The notes beneath the pieces were generated by a model, which had not been told where the DNA came from, did not search any database, and was given only the letters and a program-made list of their open reading frames with translations. Positions 17,632-26,434 of a stretch of 64,000 bases of DNA are shown in pieces; positions within the stretch are counted from its first letter, which is position 1; the number at the start of each line of letters is the position of its first letter. The stretch covers positions 186,001-250,000 of the forward strand of contig NZ_FOKW01000001.1 of NCBI RefSeq assembly GCF_900112205.1, in the 5' to 3' direction. The position numbers and the translations under genes are program-made. Origin of the DNA: Natronobacterium haloterrestre. Lineage in GTDB: Archaea; Halobacteriota; Halobacteria; Halobacteriales; Natrialbaceae.

Positions 17632-19635
17632 TCAGTCCCGCCCGTGTCGGGTCAGACACTTCGGGAGGCCGATCAACTCGACGGGCTCGGAGTTGTCCGG
17701 CGAGTAGACGACCATCTGCCCTTTCTCCATGTAGGGGACCTTCGACTCGAGGTTCGAGGGGATGTTGACGCTCTTGATGGCGTCCTCGTCGCCGAGGTTG
17801 AGGACGACGGTAGTGTTGATCTGCTTGAAGACGGCGTCGTCGATGTCCTGGGGGTCCTGGGTGATGAGGAAGAGGCCGAGTCGCTCCTTGCGGCCCTGCT
17901 TTGCGGCCTCGGTGAACTTCGTGATGACCTTGCCGGCCTGGACGCTGTCGGCGTCGGTGAGGAAGTTGTGGGCCTCGTCCATCCCGAGCACGAGCGGCGT
18001 CTCCTTGATCCGGTCGTAGGTCGGATCGTTCGAGAGCTTCTGGTCGATCAGCAGCGAGGAGAGCGCGAGGACGACCGTCTCGGCGGCCCGCGTATCGGTG
18101 ATGTGGTAGGTCGGGACGACCGAGAGCCCGCCCGGCCGGACGAAATCGTGAACGAGGTCGGTGATCGGCCGCGCGTCCTGGTCGAAGACGTGATCGAAGC
18201 CGAGCACGCGCCGGCGAACGGCGTCGAACGTCGCCTCGTGAACGCGGCCGGACTCGTCGAGTTCCTCCCGCAGCGCCGGGTCGTCGAGGAACGAGGTGAA
18301 CTCCTCGTAGGTCGCCTCGGAGCCGTACTCCTTTCGGAACCGCGGCAGGAGGACGCTCACCAGCGCGCCGTACTGGTTGTCGTTCAGCCCGCTGCCGGCG
18401 ACCAGCCAGGGGTTGTCGTGGACCATCGAGAACGGGATGGTGAACTCGACCTGCTCCGCGCGGTGGTGGCCCGCCGAATACGACGCCGACCCGACCTTCG
18501 GCACGAACGCCGTCGTGTCGTCGACCCCGCCGTAGGCGACGCCCTCGCGCTCGAGGCGGCGGGCGAACTCGCCGTCGAGGTCCGGGTTGTCGTCGTGCAT
18601 CTGGGCGTACTCGTCCTGGGGGTCGAACTGGACGACCGCGGGCTGGACGGAGCGGCCGTCCTCCATCGGGTAGGTCCGTTCTTCGGCGAGGTACTGGCGC
18701 AGGATGTTCTTCGCGCCGTGGGTCTTCCCCGACCCCGTGCCGCCGGCGATCAGGGTGTGACGGAAGACGAGGGGGTCGCCGGAGTCGTAGTCGTCTTTCA
18801 GCCGGTAGTCGATCGTCGGCGGCGAGGCCGCGGTCTTGACCTTCTCGCCGCCGACCGAGAGGTGTCCCAGGAAGACGCCCTCCTCGGGCATCTTCAGGCC
18901 GGTCTTGATCTGCTCGGAGTCGGTGGCCTGCCGGACGACGGTCTGGGGTTTCGGGACGCGGTCGGTCATCCGGCGTTTGAGTTCTCCACCCTCTCGCGGG
19001 CTTTGCCCGCTCGAGTCTTCTGCGGAGCGTGGCTCCGCACCGTCTTCTGCGGAGCGTGGCTCCGCACCGTCCTCGTAGAGGATCGCGACCGGCTCGAGTT
19101 CGGCCACGAACTTGTAGTCCGCCTCCTCGACCTCGTCGGTGCGCATCGCCCGTCGGGCGTGGATCTCCGTCGCGTCGTCGGCGTGGTACTGCTGGGCGTA
19201 CTCGAGGGCGGTGATGCGACAGAACAGCGTCTCGCCGGACGCGTTCCCGCCGGGGGCAGCCGCTCCGTCGGGGTAGGGGGCGACGAGGTAGCTTCCGATC
19301 CGGATCTCGGAGCGGTTATCGCGGGTGATGTACGCCCGGAGCGTGGTCTCGTCGCCGTCCTCGGCGATTCGCAAGCCCTGTGAGACACAGATCGCGCCGA
19401 TACCGACGTCCTCGCCGTGGGGTTCGACGTCGGCAGTTTCGAACCCGTCGTCCTGGTCGGTCGTGTCGGTCGCCGAACTCGCGCTCGCGCTCGCGCTTGA
19501 GGTCGAGGTCGATGTCGTCGTCCCGCTTTCGGTCGTCCGTTCGTGACTCCCGTCGGGGGCTGTCGACCCCTGCGAGTCGCCGTCGCTCGCCTCGGAGTCG
19601 GCGTCGAACTCGCCGAAATCGCCCAGGTCGGTCAT
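17632..19635 (-). CDS. herA: HerA-type DNA-translocating ATPase
   Basis: About 667 residues from MTDLGDFGEFDADS. The first 80 residues are an acidic Ser/Thr-rich disordered leader. A HAS-barrel-like domain follows (GICVSQGLRIAEDG, TRDNRSEIRIGSYLV). The ATPase core has Walker A GGTGSGKTHGAKN near residue 300, VVQFDPQDEYAQ, and Walker B VLGMDEAHNFLTD near residue 550. A C-terminal PYMEKGQMVVYSPDN segment completes the HerA/FtsK-like fold. HerA hexamers act with the nuclease NurA in end resection of DNA breaks; a NurA-type gene lies 1.4 kb downstream in coordinate, on the same strand. An insertion of palindromic repeats in frame (about residues 187-214) is annotated separately. Confidence 0.85.
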   Translation of the reverse strand: MTDLGDFGEFDADSEASDGDSQGSTAPDGSHERTTESGTTTSTSTSSASASASSATDTTDQDDGFETADVEPHGEDVGIGAICVSQGLRIAEDGDETTLRAYITRDNRSEIRIGSYLVAPYPDGAAAPGGNASGETLFCRITALEYAQQYHADDATEIHARRAMRTDEVEEADYKFVAELEPVAILYEDGAEPRSAEDGAEPRSAEDSSGQSPREGGELKRRMTDRVPKPQTVVRQATDSEQIKTGLKMPEEGVFLGHLSVGGEKVKTAASPPTIDYRLKDDYDSGDPLVFRHTLIAGGTGSGKTHGAKNILRQYLAEERTYPMEDGRSVQPAVVQFDPQDEYAQMHDDNPDLDGEFARRLEREGVAYGGVDDTTAFVPKVGSASYSAGHHRAEQVEFTIPFSMVHDNPWLVAGSGLNDNQYGALVSVLLPRFRKEYGSEATYEEFTSFLDDPALREELDESGRVHEATFDAVRRRVLGFDHVFDQDARPITDLVHDFVRPGGLSVVPTYHITDTRAAETVVLALSSLLIDQKLSNDPTYDRIKETPLVLGMDEAHNFLTDADSVQAGKVITKFTEAAKQGRKERLGLFLITQDPQDIDDAVFKQINTTVVLNLGDEDAIKSVNIPSNLESKVPYMEKGQMVVYSPDNSEPVELIGLPKCLTRHGRD
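18996..19074. repeat. Palindromic repeats inserted in frame in herA
   Basis: Two copies of a 27 bp unit in perfect tandem each contain the hairpin TGCGGAGC-GTG-GCTCCGCA (19021-19039 and 19048-19066). A third hairpin, GCGGGC-TTT-GCCCGC, lies just before (18996-19010). Together they code for the peptide repeat EDGAEPRSAEDGAEPRSAED in HerA, between the barrel and ATPase domains. Confidence 0.85.
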
Positions 19636-19779
19636 GTTCACTACATCCGACCGGTTCCTAAAACGCGTTTCCCTCCGCCGGGCGTGAAGACGGGTGGACG
19701 CGAGCTCCGGTCGCCGAAGACCGGGGGGCGGCGGTCGGGGAGAAAACGGGACGGCTACCGCCGAGCGGCGGGATCGCCG

Positions 19780-20454
19780 CTACCCGAACAGCGTCGGGAC
19801 GTCGTCCGCGAGCGATACCAGACCCGACTCGAGGTCGTACTCGAGGACGCCGGCCTCCTCGAGGGCGGGCAGGTGGGAGTGGTGCAGGGCGATCTTCGCA
19901 CGGTCCATGCCGACGGTACCGTCCTGGGAGACGAGGGTAGCGGCGAGTTGCTCGACCGACAGCGGCTGGCTGCTATCGGCGAGGTCGTCGACCAGCCGGA
20001 GCCGGATCGGGTCGGTCACACGCTCGAGGACGGCTGCCTCGTCCTCGGCGGTCTCGACCAGCGCCGACAGCGACGCCGACGGCAGCGGGGTCTCTTCGCG
20101 GAGGTCCACGGCGTTTCGGTCGCGGTCCCAGTCGACGATCCCGTGGTCGGCGAGCCGCGGCAGGTGGTCGTGGACGAGCGAGATGCGAAGGTCTCGCCGT
20201 CGCTCGTCGACGGGTTCGTCGGACTCGTCGGACTCGTCGGTCTCGTCGGTCTCGTCGGTCTCGTCGGTCTCGCGCTCGAGCAGCGCCGCCGCGAGTTCCG
20301 TCGGCGAGGGCGTCGCTCCCGCCTCGGACCGCTCCTCGAGGACCTCGAGGAGGCGAACCCGCCGTGGATCCCGAAGGAGTTCGTAGTGTTCCGTCGGAAC
20401 GTCGTCCAGCGGGTGGTGCCCCGTCGCGCCGCCGCGGTGAGCGTCCGAACTCAT
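19780..20454 (-). CDS. Tandem winged-helix regulator (DUF7344-like)
   Basis: 224 residues with two similar winged-helix modules. The first (residues 20-110) has YELLRDPRRVRLLEVLEE and ISLVHDHLPRLADHGIVDWD; the second (130-220) has LERVTDPIRLRLVDDLAD and IALHHSHLPALEEAGVLEYD. Each pairs a helix-turn-helix with a wing, as in haloarchaeal DUF7344 proteins. Between helices of module 1 is an acidic run of TDE/SDE triplets coded by 9 bp repeats (ctcgtcggt), probably slippage-prone. It likely binds DNA as a pseudo-dimer; target genes are unknown. Confidence 0.8.
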   Translation of the reverse strand: MSSDAHRGGATGHHPLDDVPTEHYELLRDPRRVRLLEVLEERSEAGATPSPTELAAALLERETDETDETDETDESDESDEPVDERRRDLRISLVHDHLPRLADHGIVDWDRDRNAVDLREETPLPSASLSALVETAEDEAAVLERVTDPIRLRLVDDLADSSQPLSVEQLAATLVSQDGTVGMDRAKIALHHSHLPALEEAGVLEYDLESGLVSLADDVPTLFG

Positions 20455-20726
20455 TACTGAGATACACCCCTGCTAGGGGGATAAGCCCGTTTCCAAAACG
20501 ATTTGGGTCAAGAATGTGGGCATTACTCCCGTAATCATCGAATAACTCAGCGAGCGGCCAACAGACGGACGAACGAGGAATAGTCACGGCTCCGTGACGG
20601 TCGGAGAAGCCGAATCGTATCCGCTAACGGACACGTACTTGCCGACCGGCCGCGTCGGGAAGGGAACCCGTCTCGTCTCGTCTCGTCTCCACGCCCTTTT
20701 TGGCCTCAGGGCGCATATCTTCACCA

Positions 20727-21071
20727 ATGCTTCTGGTACGCGGCAGCGCCGGTGGGACGGAACTCACCGGCACGCTGTACGAACGCGGTGAACGCCCGCC
20801 CTCCTTCAGCGGTGCACCCGACGGGAACGCCGCGTACGTCTGGGTCTGCGACGAGTTCTACGAGGTCGACAGCGGCGGAACGGTCCAGCGGATCGACGAC
20901 CGGGAGGTCCACGTCGCCTTCGAGTCGCCGATGCCGCGGGGGTTCGACACCCGACAGCAGGCCGTCGAGGGGGCCAAGGAACACGTCCGCACGCAGTTCG
21001 CCCGGATCGGGGTCGATCCGGAGGCCGTCGAACTCGAGGTCGAGAAAGTCGAACGATCGGATCGAACCTGA
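20727..21071 (+). CDS. Small conserved haloarchaeal protein (DUF7113-like)
   Basis: 114 residues from ATG 20727 (MLLVRGSAGGTELTGTLYERG). The product is beta-rich, with AAYVWVCDEFYEVDSGG and VHVAFESPMPRGFDTRQQ, and a C-terminal helix (EGAKEHVRTQFARIGVDP) before a charged tail. It resembles a small family seen in many haloarchaea, which I recall as DUF7113, of unknown function. It lies immediately before the NurA gene, convergent with it (10 bases between stops). Confidence 0.7.
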   Translation: MLLVRGSAGGTELTGTLYERGERPPSFSGAPDGNAAYVWVCDEFYEVDSGGTVQRIDDREVHVAFESPMPRGFDTRQQAVEGAKEHVRTQFARIGVDPEAVELEVEKVERSDRT

Positions 21072-21081
21072 ACCACAGCGG

Positions 21082-22365
21082 TCAGTAGCCCGCCGGCTCG
21101 TCCCAGCGGTGATCGTCGTAGGTCCTGTCCTGGCTCGTCTCGAACTCCTCCTCGAAGGATTCGCGCAGCGATCGCTTCTCCGAGCGGTCGATCCGGGCCA
21201 ACTCGTCGGCTTTCTCGACGATCGTCGGCGGGCCGTGTGCCACTGCGACGTCCTGGAGTACCTGCATCGTCAGCCGCTCGCGCCGGTCGGGGTCCCTGGT
21301 GAACGCGTAGGGGGCCTCGACCCGGTAGACCAGGTCGTCCCGCGGGTCGTAGACGACGAAGAAGGTCACCTCGTAGTTCTCGAGCGGGAGGTTTCGGTCG
21401 ACGCCGAGCGCGTCGCCGTCGGCCGACAGCGGCGCGTCGACGCCCCCGCGGGAGCGAAACCAGTTCGTGTAAGAGAGCGCCGACGTGTCCCGTTTCCACC
21501 GCGTCCCCTCGACGTCGTCGACGTACTCGCCGCGCTCGAGGAGCCGCGTGAAAAGCGCCGCGTCGTCGTTCCAGGGCGTGCTGACGTCGGCGTCCCGGTT
21601 GCGCTTCAGCGTCCGTGTGATGGCCCGTGTCGCCGGATTCTTGACGAAGCCCACGAGCGGCCGGTCCCGGTCGACGAACTCCTCGACCAGCCGGACGTAG
21701 TTCTCCAGGACCGTCGTCGGCCGGGGGTCCTCGAGCAGGAAGTCCGCGAGGTCGGGGTGCTGGTCGGCCCATCGGAGCAGCCCGCGCGGGTAGATCGGAC
21801 CGTCCAGCACCAGCAGGTCCTCGACGTCCTCGGCGTGGGTACGGGCGTGGGTGCTCTCGGCGAGGTACAGCGCCAGCGCGTGGACGACGCCCTCGGCGAA
21901 CCGCGGCAGGGGTGGGACCTTCACGACGCGGCTCCGGCTGAACCCCTCGTCGAACTTCCGCCAGGCGTCGTCGACGGTCATCGTCTCGTCGTTCGAGTGG
22001 ACCGTGGCGACGACGGTCCGGGAACGGTGCAGGTCGAGGTCGGTCGGCGTCGCACTCATCGCGGCCTGGGCGATGTCGACGACGAGGCCGTTCTTGAACG
22101 TCGTCGGGTTGATCGTCCCCGCGTCGAGTCCGTGTTCGGTCGGGAACTCCCGCTCCCGCAGCGCGACGGCCTCGCAGTCGACGAGACGACGCGCCTGCTC
22201 GTCGACCGGCTCGAGGACGGCCCGCCCGTCGTTCCCCCGCAAGGGGTCGAGGAACTCCTCCCAGACGGTTTCGGCGAACGCACGGCGGTCGCGCTCGTCG
22301 GCTCCGTGGTCGATCCGCCGCGCGAGCCGCGCGATGCCGTCGAAGTGGACCGGATCGAGCGTCAT
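21082..22365 (-). CDS. nurA: NurA-domain 5'-3' nuclease
   Basis: 427 residues from MTLDPVHFDGIARLARRI; a start nine codons earlier is possible. The NurA signature includes an early acidic site near VDCEAVALREREFP, LLVLDGPIYPRGLLRWAD (Asp around residue 185 expected to bind metal), FVKNPATRAITRTLKR, NWFRSRGGVD and a late VTFFVVYDPRDD/VEAPYAF region. NurA is the nuclease partner of HerA in archaeal double-strand break resection. The HerA gene is upstream on the same strand, separated by a regulator and a small convergent gene, so they are neighbours but not a single operon. The sequence is closer to haloarchaeal NurA-like proteins than to the sulfolobal type. Confidence 0.8.
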   Translation of the reverse strand: MTLDPVHFDGIARLARRIDHGADERDRRAFAETVWEEFLDPLRGNDGRAVLEPVDEQARRLVDCEAVALREREFPTEHGLDAGTINPTTFKNGLVVDIAQAAMSATPTDLDLHRSRTVVATVHSNDETMTVDDAWRKFDEGFSRSRVVKVPPLPRFAEGVVHALALYLAESTHARTHAEDVEDLLVLDGPIYPRGLLRWADQHPDLADFLLEDPRPTTVLENYVRLVEEFVDRDRPLVGFVKNPATRAITRTLKRNRDADVSTPWNDDAALFTRLLERGEYVDDVEGTRWKRDTSALSYTNWFRSRGGVDAPLSADGDALGVDRNLPLENYEVTFFVVYDPRDDLVYRVEAPYAFTRDPDRRERLTMQVLQDVAVAHGPPTIVEKADELARIDRSEKRSLRESFEEEFETSQDRTYDDHRWDEPAGY

Positions 22366-22582
22366 GACAGTTGGCTTCCGGTCTACCCGCAAAAGTCTAG
22401 TGGTCGGCGATTCTCGTCGTCGCTGACCGTTTCTCGAGCCGTAATAGGTCGCTTCACTCGCCCTCGAGACCGTCGTTACCGACTAGCCGTCGTTTACTCG
22501 GTTCCTCACGCAGCGACCCCGGGGCGGACGGCGTCTCGGGCGATGCAGCGTGACCCTCGACCACGACGCTCGACCGGCGGCC

Positions 22583-23041
22583 TCACCCGAGAAACCGCTC
22601 CCGTACGTCGCCGGTCGGCACCATGCACTGCTCTCTCTTGCCGAACCAGTCGTAGCGGTTGGCCGCGACGAAATCGTAGAGCCAGTCCCGGAGCCGTCGC
22701 GGGACGAGGCGGCCGACCGCCGCGAGCGCGTAGATCCCCCCGAGGTGGCGGGCGATCCGGATGACGGCATCGGATTTGACGTAACAGTCGTCGCCCTCGA
22801 CGAGGACGACCGACTCGAGGTCGTGGGGGGAGGGTTCGTGATCGGCCAGCAGCGCCGTCGCCGCGTCCGACTGGAGCGAGGCGAAGTAGAGCATGCCCTC
22901 GGTATCCCTCGGAACGAGAAACTGGACGAACCCGTTACAGAGGTTGCAGACGCCGTCGAAGAGCACGACCGGCGCGTCCTCGGGAAGGTCCTCGAGGGTG
23001 GGCTCCGGATCGGGATCGGGGTCGGCGTCGGAGTCGCTCAT
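22583..23041 (-). CDS. Thiol-disulfide oxidoreductase of the DCC family (DUF393)
   Basis: 152 residues. After an acidic Asp-Pro repeat leader (residues 2-16) comes the family hallmark VVLFDGVCNLCNGFVQFLVP, with the DxxCxxC motif that names the DCC family, and the downstream VVLVEGDDCYVKSDAVIRIA, RLVPRRLRDWLYDFVAANRY and FGKREQCMVP. DCC proteins have a thioredoxin-like fold and are thought to act on thiols. An HTTM-domain membrane protein lies upstream on the same strand, and this pair is found together in many organisms, which suggests a joint role. Confidence 0.88.
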   Translation of the reverse strand: MSDSDADPDPDPEPTLEDLPEDAPVVLFDGVCNLCNGFVQFLVPRDTEGMLYFASLQSDAATALLADHEPSPHDLESVVLVEGDDCYVKSDAVIRIARHLGGIYALAAVGRLVPRRLRDWLYDFVAANRYDWFGKREQCMVPTGDVRERFLG

Positions 23042-23052
23042 TAGGGTCGATT

Positions 23053-23140
23053 GGGACGGAACGGTGTTCAGGGTTGCGGGACGGAACGGTGTTCAGGGTT
23101 GCGCTCGCCGGCGTTCGCGGTCGCGTTCACGATTGTGAAC
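23053..23140. repeat. 25 bp perfect tandem repeat and inverted repeat ahead of the DCC gene
   Basis: A 25 bp unit beginning gggacggaacggtg is present twice back to back (23053-23077, 23078-23102) with no mismatch. A 6 bp inverted repeat, GTTCAC-GATT-GTGAAC, follows at 23125-23140. They occupy the 143 bp spacer between the HTTM stop and the DCC start, where the DCC promoter would be. Confidence 0.8.
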
Positions 23141-23184
23141 CTCGAGGGGTGAGACGAGCGCCGGTCGGACTCGGTTCGACTCTC

Positions 23185-24729
23185 TCACGTACAAGAGGCC
23201 TCCGCGATGTCGTACTCGCTCGTCGAGGCCTCGCCCTCGAGTTCGATCGGGTGGTGGGTGTAGGTGACGTCGATCCGCTCGACGTCGGCGTCGAACTGCG
23301 CGTCGGCCCGCGAGCACATGTACTCGGCGAACCGGTCCGCGCGCTCGTCGCTTTCCGACAGCGAGTTCATGTACCGCCGCCACCGGAAGTCCGGCAGCGT
23401 CTCCGAGGCGTCGGGCGGCGTGCCGGACTGCAGTTCGGCGTCCTGCAGGACGTCCTTCCGCCCTTCGCCGGTTTCGGCGGCGACGGTGTACCAGCCGTAA
23501 CTCGTCGAGGGATCGGGCGCGAACATCCCCCACTGGTGGTCCCGGGGGTCCAGCGAGTCGACCGGCTCGAACGTGTCGACGTAGCCCAGCATGCCGATGC
23601 TCCAGAGGACGACGAAGATCAGGACCGCCCCGAGCACGACCGACCGGAGTTCCGCCCAGGTTCGACGCGCCGAGTCGGGCAGCCTCGAGCGGAGCCGTGG
23701 GGGAGCGTCGATCCGGCGAACCGCCCGACGAAGGCCGTCGCGGACGCCCAGCCGCTCGAGAACGGCCCCGCCACCGCGCTCGAGACCGTCCCAGACCGGC
23801 GTCGGGAGGAACGACAGGAGCAACGTTGCGAGCAACGCGGGGAAGAGGCCGACCGCCACGCTCACGCTCATCCCGGCGACGGTGGCGAGGAAGACGCCGG
23901 CATAGAGGAGGCGGGCCCAGCCGGCGACGACGAGCAACAGCGGCGAGGCCGTCAGCAACCAGAACCAGACGTAGCCCCCGACCTCGAGCAGCGGCGGGTA
24001 GTTCGCGAGGTGGTTACCCACGAGGATCGTCATGTGGTCCTGCCGGAGCGCGTACAGCAGGGCCTCGCCGGTCATCCACGTGTCGCCCTCGTGTTTGAGC
24101 GAGGCGTTGTTGGCGAACAGCGTGACGGCGTAGACGAGGGCGGCGGCGGTCGCGGGGGTCGCGATCAGGGTATCGGGGACGAGGCCGTCGGTTCCGTCAG
24201 GTCCGCTGTGCTCGTCCCTCGAGGCCGTGTCCCCTGATTCGCGACCCCGACCGCAGGCGTCGATCCCCCACCGCGAGCCGAGCGGCAGGAACAGCGCGAG
24301 CACCAGCATCTCGCGGAAGAGTCGATCCGCCCCGTTCAACACCAGCGGGTTGCGAAACTGGACGGAGACGACGAGAACGAGCGACAGCAGGAGGGCAAAT
24401 CGCGACCGGTAGCCGACGATCACCGCGACGGCGAGTACGGCCGTGCAGGCGAACAGCAGTGCCTGGGCCCAGGGTTCTCCCGACAGCATGTGCAGCGAGT
24501 AGTCGGCCGTCCACGACCGGGTCGCGTGCAGATCCCGGGGGAGGACCCCCCGGTCCGTGTAGAAGGCGACCAGGTTACGCGAGCGATGGAGGGCGTCGAA
24601 CAGCAGCGTCAGTCCGAGGGCGATGCGAAACGCCGCCAGCGCGCGGGCATCGATTCCGAACCGTCGATCGAGCGCGGCGCGGACGGCGTCGGCCGGCGGG
24701 AGTCGGAGGGGGAGTCGGTCGCGTATCAT
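23185..24729 (-). CDS. HTTM-domain multipass membrane protein
   Basis: From the Met at 24729 (MIRDRLPLRLPPADA) the protein has 514 residues. The HTTM domain (related to vitamin-K-dependent gamma-carboxylase) is recognisable from FGIDARALAAFRIALGLTLLFD, then FYTDRGVLPRDLH, VVGYRSRF-type helices, NPLVLNGADRLFREMLVLALF and a second half with TWMTGEALLYALRQDHMT. About eight to nine hydrophobic segments span residues 30-390. The C-terminal 130 residues are soluble (DHQWGMFAPDPSTSYGWYTV), as in related proteins. Function outside eukaryotic carboxylases is unknown. It precedes the DCC oxidoreductase gene. Confidence 0.85.
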   Translation of the reverse strand: MIRDRLPLRLPPADAVRAALDRRFGIDARALAAFRIALGLTLLFDALHRSRNLVAFYTDRGVLPRDLHATRSWTADYSLHMLSGEPWAQALLFACTAVLAVAVIVGYRSRFALLLSLVLVVSVQFRNPLVLNGADRLFREMLVLALFLPLGSRWGIDACGRGRESGDTASRDEHSGPDGTDGLVPDTLIATPATAAALVYAVTLFANNASLKHEGDTWMTGEALLYALRQDHMTILVGNHLANYPPLLEVGGYVWFWLLTASPLLLVVAGWARLLYAGVFLATVAGMSVSVAVGLFPALLATLLLSFLPTPVWDGLERGGGAVLERLGVRDGLRRAVRRIDAPPRLRSRLPDSARRTWAELRSVVLGAVLIFVVLWSIGMLGYVDTFEPVDSLDPRDHQWGMFAPDPSTSYGWYTVAAETGEGRKDVLQDAELQSGTPPDASETLPDFRWRRYMNSLSESDERADRFAEYMCSRADAQFDADVERIDVTYTHHPIELEGEASTSEYDIAEASCT

Positions 24730-24910
24730 GGGGGGAGGGTCGGCATCGGGCCCGAAGCGGACCGTTCGGCGAACTCGAGCCTGGGTCCTTTCAACTGTAT
24801 ATAATTTCTCGACAAATACTTTGTGTCTCGCCGACAGGTCACCGGATCGCCACGACGCAAACGTCGGGGACAACGACAGCTAGTTACGCGAGGGTGGACA
24901 TCCGTCGCAC

Positions 24911-26434
24911 ATGGACGCTGCGTTGATCGTACTCGACGGCTGGGGTCTCGGAACCGACGAGGGGCGCGACGCCGTCGCCGCCGCCGAGACGCCGACGTTC
25001 GATCGACTCGCCGAGAGCGGCGCGTACGGCACCCTCGAGGTCTCCGGGCGACGGGTCGGCCTCCCGGAGGGCCAGATGGGCAACAGCGAGGTCGGCCACC
25101 TGAACATCGGCGCGGGACGGGTCGTCTACCAGGAGTACACGCGCATCTCCGATTCGATCGAGGACGGCTCTTTCCGGGAAAACGACGCGATCAACGCGGC
25201 GTTCGACAACGCCCTCGCAAACGATGGCAAGATCCACTTCGTCGGTCTCGTCAGCGACGGTGGCGTCCACTCCGACCACGAGCACCTGCACGCGCTGATC
25301 GAACTGGCCGGCGACCGGGACGTGGAGGCAGTCACCCACGCGATCACCGACGGCCGGGACACCTCGCCGACCGGCGGCCGGGAGTACCTCGCGACCCTCG
25401 AGGACGTGATCGACGAGCACGGGACGGGCCACGTCGCGACGGTCTCGGGCCGCTACTACGCGATGGACCGCGACCAGAACTGGGAGCGGACGAAGCGGGC
25501 CTACGACGCCATCGTGAACCGTCGGGCCGAGCACGAGGCCGAGTCGGCCCTCGAGGCGGTCGAGGAGTCCTACGAGCGGGACGTGACCGACGAGTTCGTC
25601 GAACCGACGCTCGTGTCCGACCGTCCGGCGCTCGAGGACGGCGATTCGGTCGTCTGGTTCAACTTCCGCTCGGACCGCGCCCGCCAGTTGACGCGGATGC
25701 TCGCCGACATCCGGCCCGAGGACTGGGCCGGCGAGGTCGCGACCAGTCCGCCGGACGCCGAGGTCGTCATGATGACCCAGTACGACAAGACGTTCGACCT
25801 ACCCGTCGCGTACCCGCCGTCCCAGCCGGAGAACGTGCTGGGCGAGGTGCTCGCCGACGCGGGCCGGACGCAACTGCGGATCGCCGAGTCCGAGAAGTAC
25901 GCCCACGTCACCTACTTCCTGAACGGTGGCCGCGAGGTCGAGTTCGACGGCGAGATCCGCGAGATCGTCGAGAGCCCCGACGTGCCGACCTACGACGAAC
26001 AGCCCGAGATGAGCGCGCCCGAGGTGACAGACACCGCCGTCGACGTCATCGAGTCCGAGGATCCGGACACGCTCGTGCTCAACTACGCCAACCCCGACAT
26101 GGTCGGCCACACGGGCGACTACGAGGCCGCGATCGAGGCCGTCGAGGCCGTCGACGAACAGCTCGGGCGGCTGGTGGCGACCCTCGAGGAGTACGGCGCC
26201 CACGTTCTGATCACGGCGGATCACGGCAACGCCGATAACATGGGGACCGAGGACGACCCCCACACGGCACACACGTACAACGACGTCCCGCTGATCTACC
26301 TCGCACCGGACGGGACCGACGCCGGCAGAACGGTCCGCGACGGCGGCACGCTCGCCGACATCGCGCCGACGCTGCTCGAGTTGATCGACCTGGAGCGGCC
26401 GCCGGAGATGACCGGCGAACCGCTGTTGGAGTAG
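24911..26434 (+). CDS. gpmI: 2,3-bisphosphoglycerate-independent phosphoglycerate mutase
   Basis: 507 residues, the usual length for the iPGM type. It interconverts 3- and 2-phosphoglycerate in glycolysis and gluconeogenesis in the cytosol. Visible motifs are LIVLDGWGLG at the N-terminus (first metal Asp), QMGNSEVGHLNIGAGRVV with the phosphorylated Ser near residue 58, HVATVSGRYYAMDRD, WFNFRSDRARQLTR, YANPDMVGHTGDY and LITADHGNADNM (metal-binding Asp/His), THTYNDVPLIYL at the C-terminus. No neighbouring glycolytic gene is present. An AT-rich stretch before the start holds a divergent promoter region with HTTM. Confidence 0.95.
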   Translation: MDAALIVLDGWGLGTDEGRDAVAAAETPTFDRLAESGAYGTLEVSGRRVGLPEGQMGNSEVGHLNIGAGRVVYQEYTRISDSIEDGSFRENDAINAAFDNALANDGKIHFVGLVSDGGVHSDHEHLHALIELAGDRDVEAVTHAITDGRDTSPTGGREYLATLEDVIDEHGTGHVATVSGRYYAMDRDQNWERTKRAYDAIVNRRAEHEAESALEAVEESYERDVTDEFVEPTLVSDRPALEDGDSVVWFNFRSDRARQLTRMLADIRPEDWAGEVATSPPDAEVVMMTQYDKTFDLPVAYPPSQPENVLGEVLADAGRTQLRIAESEKYAHVTYFLNGGREVEFDGEIREIVESPDVPTYDEQPEMSAPEVTDTAVDVIESEDPDTLVLNYANPDMVGHTGDYEAAIEAVEAVDEQLGRLVATLEEYGAHVLITADHGNADNMGTEDDPHTAHTYNDVPLIYLAPDGTDAGRTVRDGGTLADIAPTLLELIDLERPPEMTGEPLLE

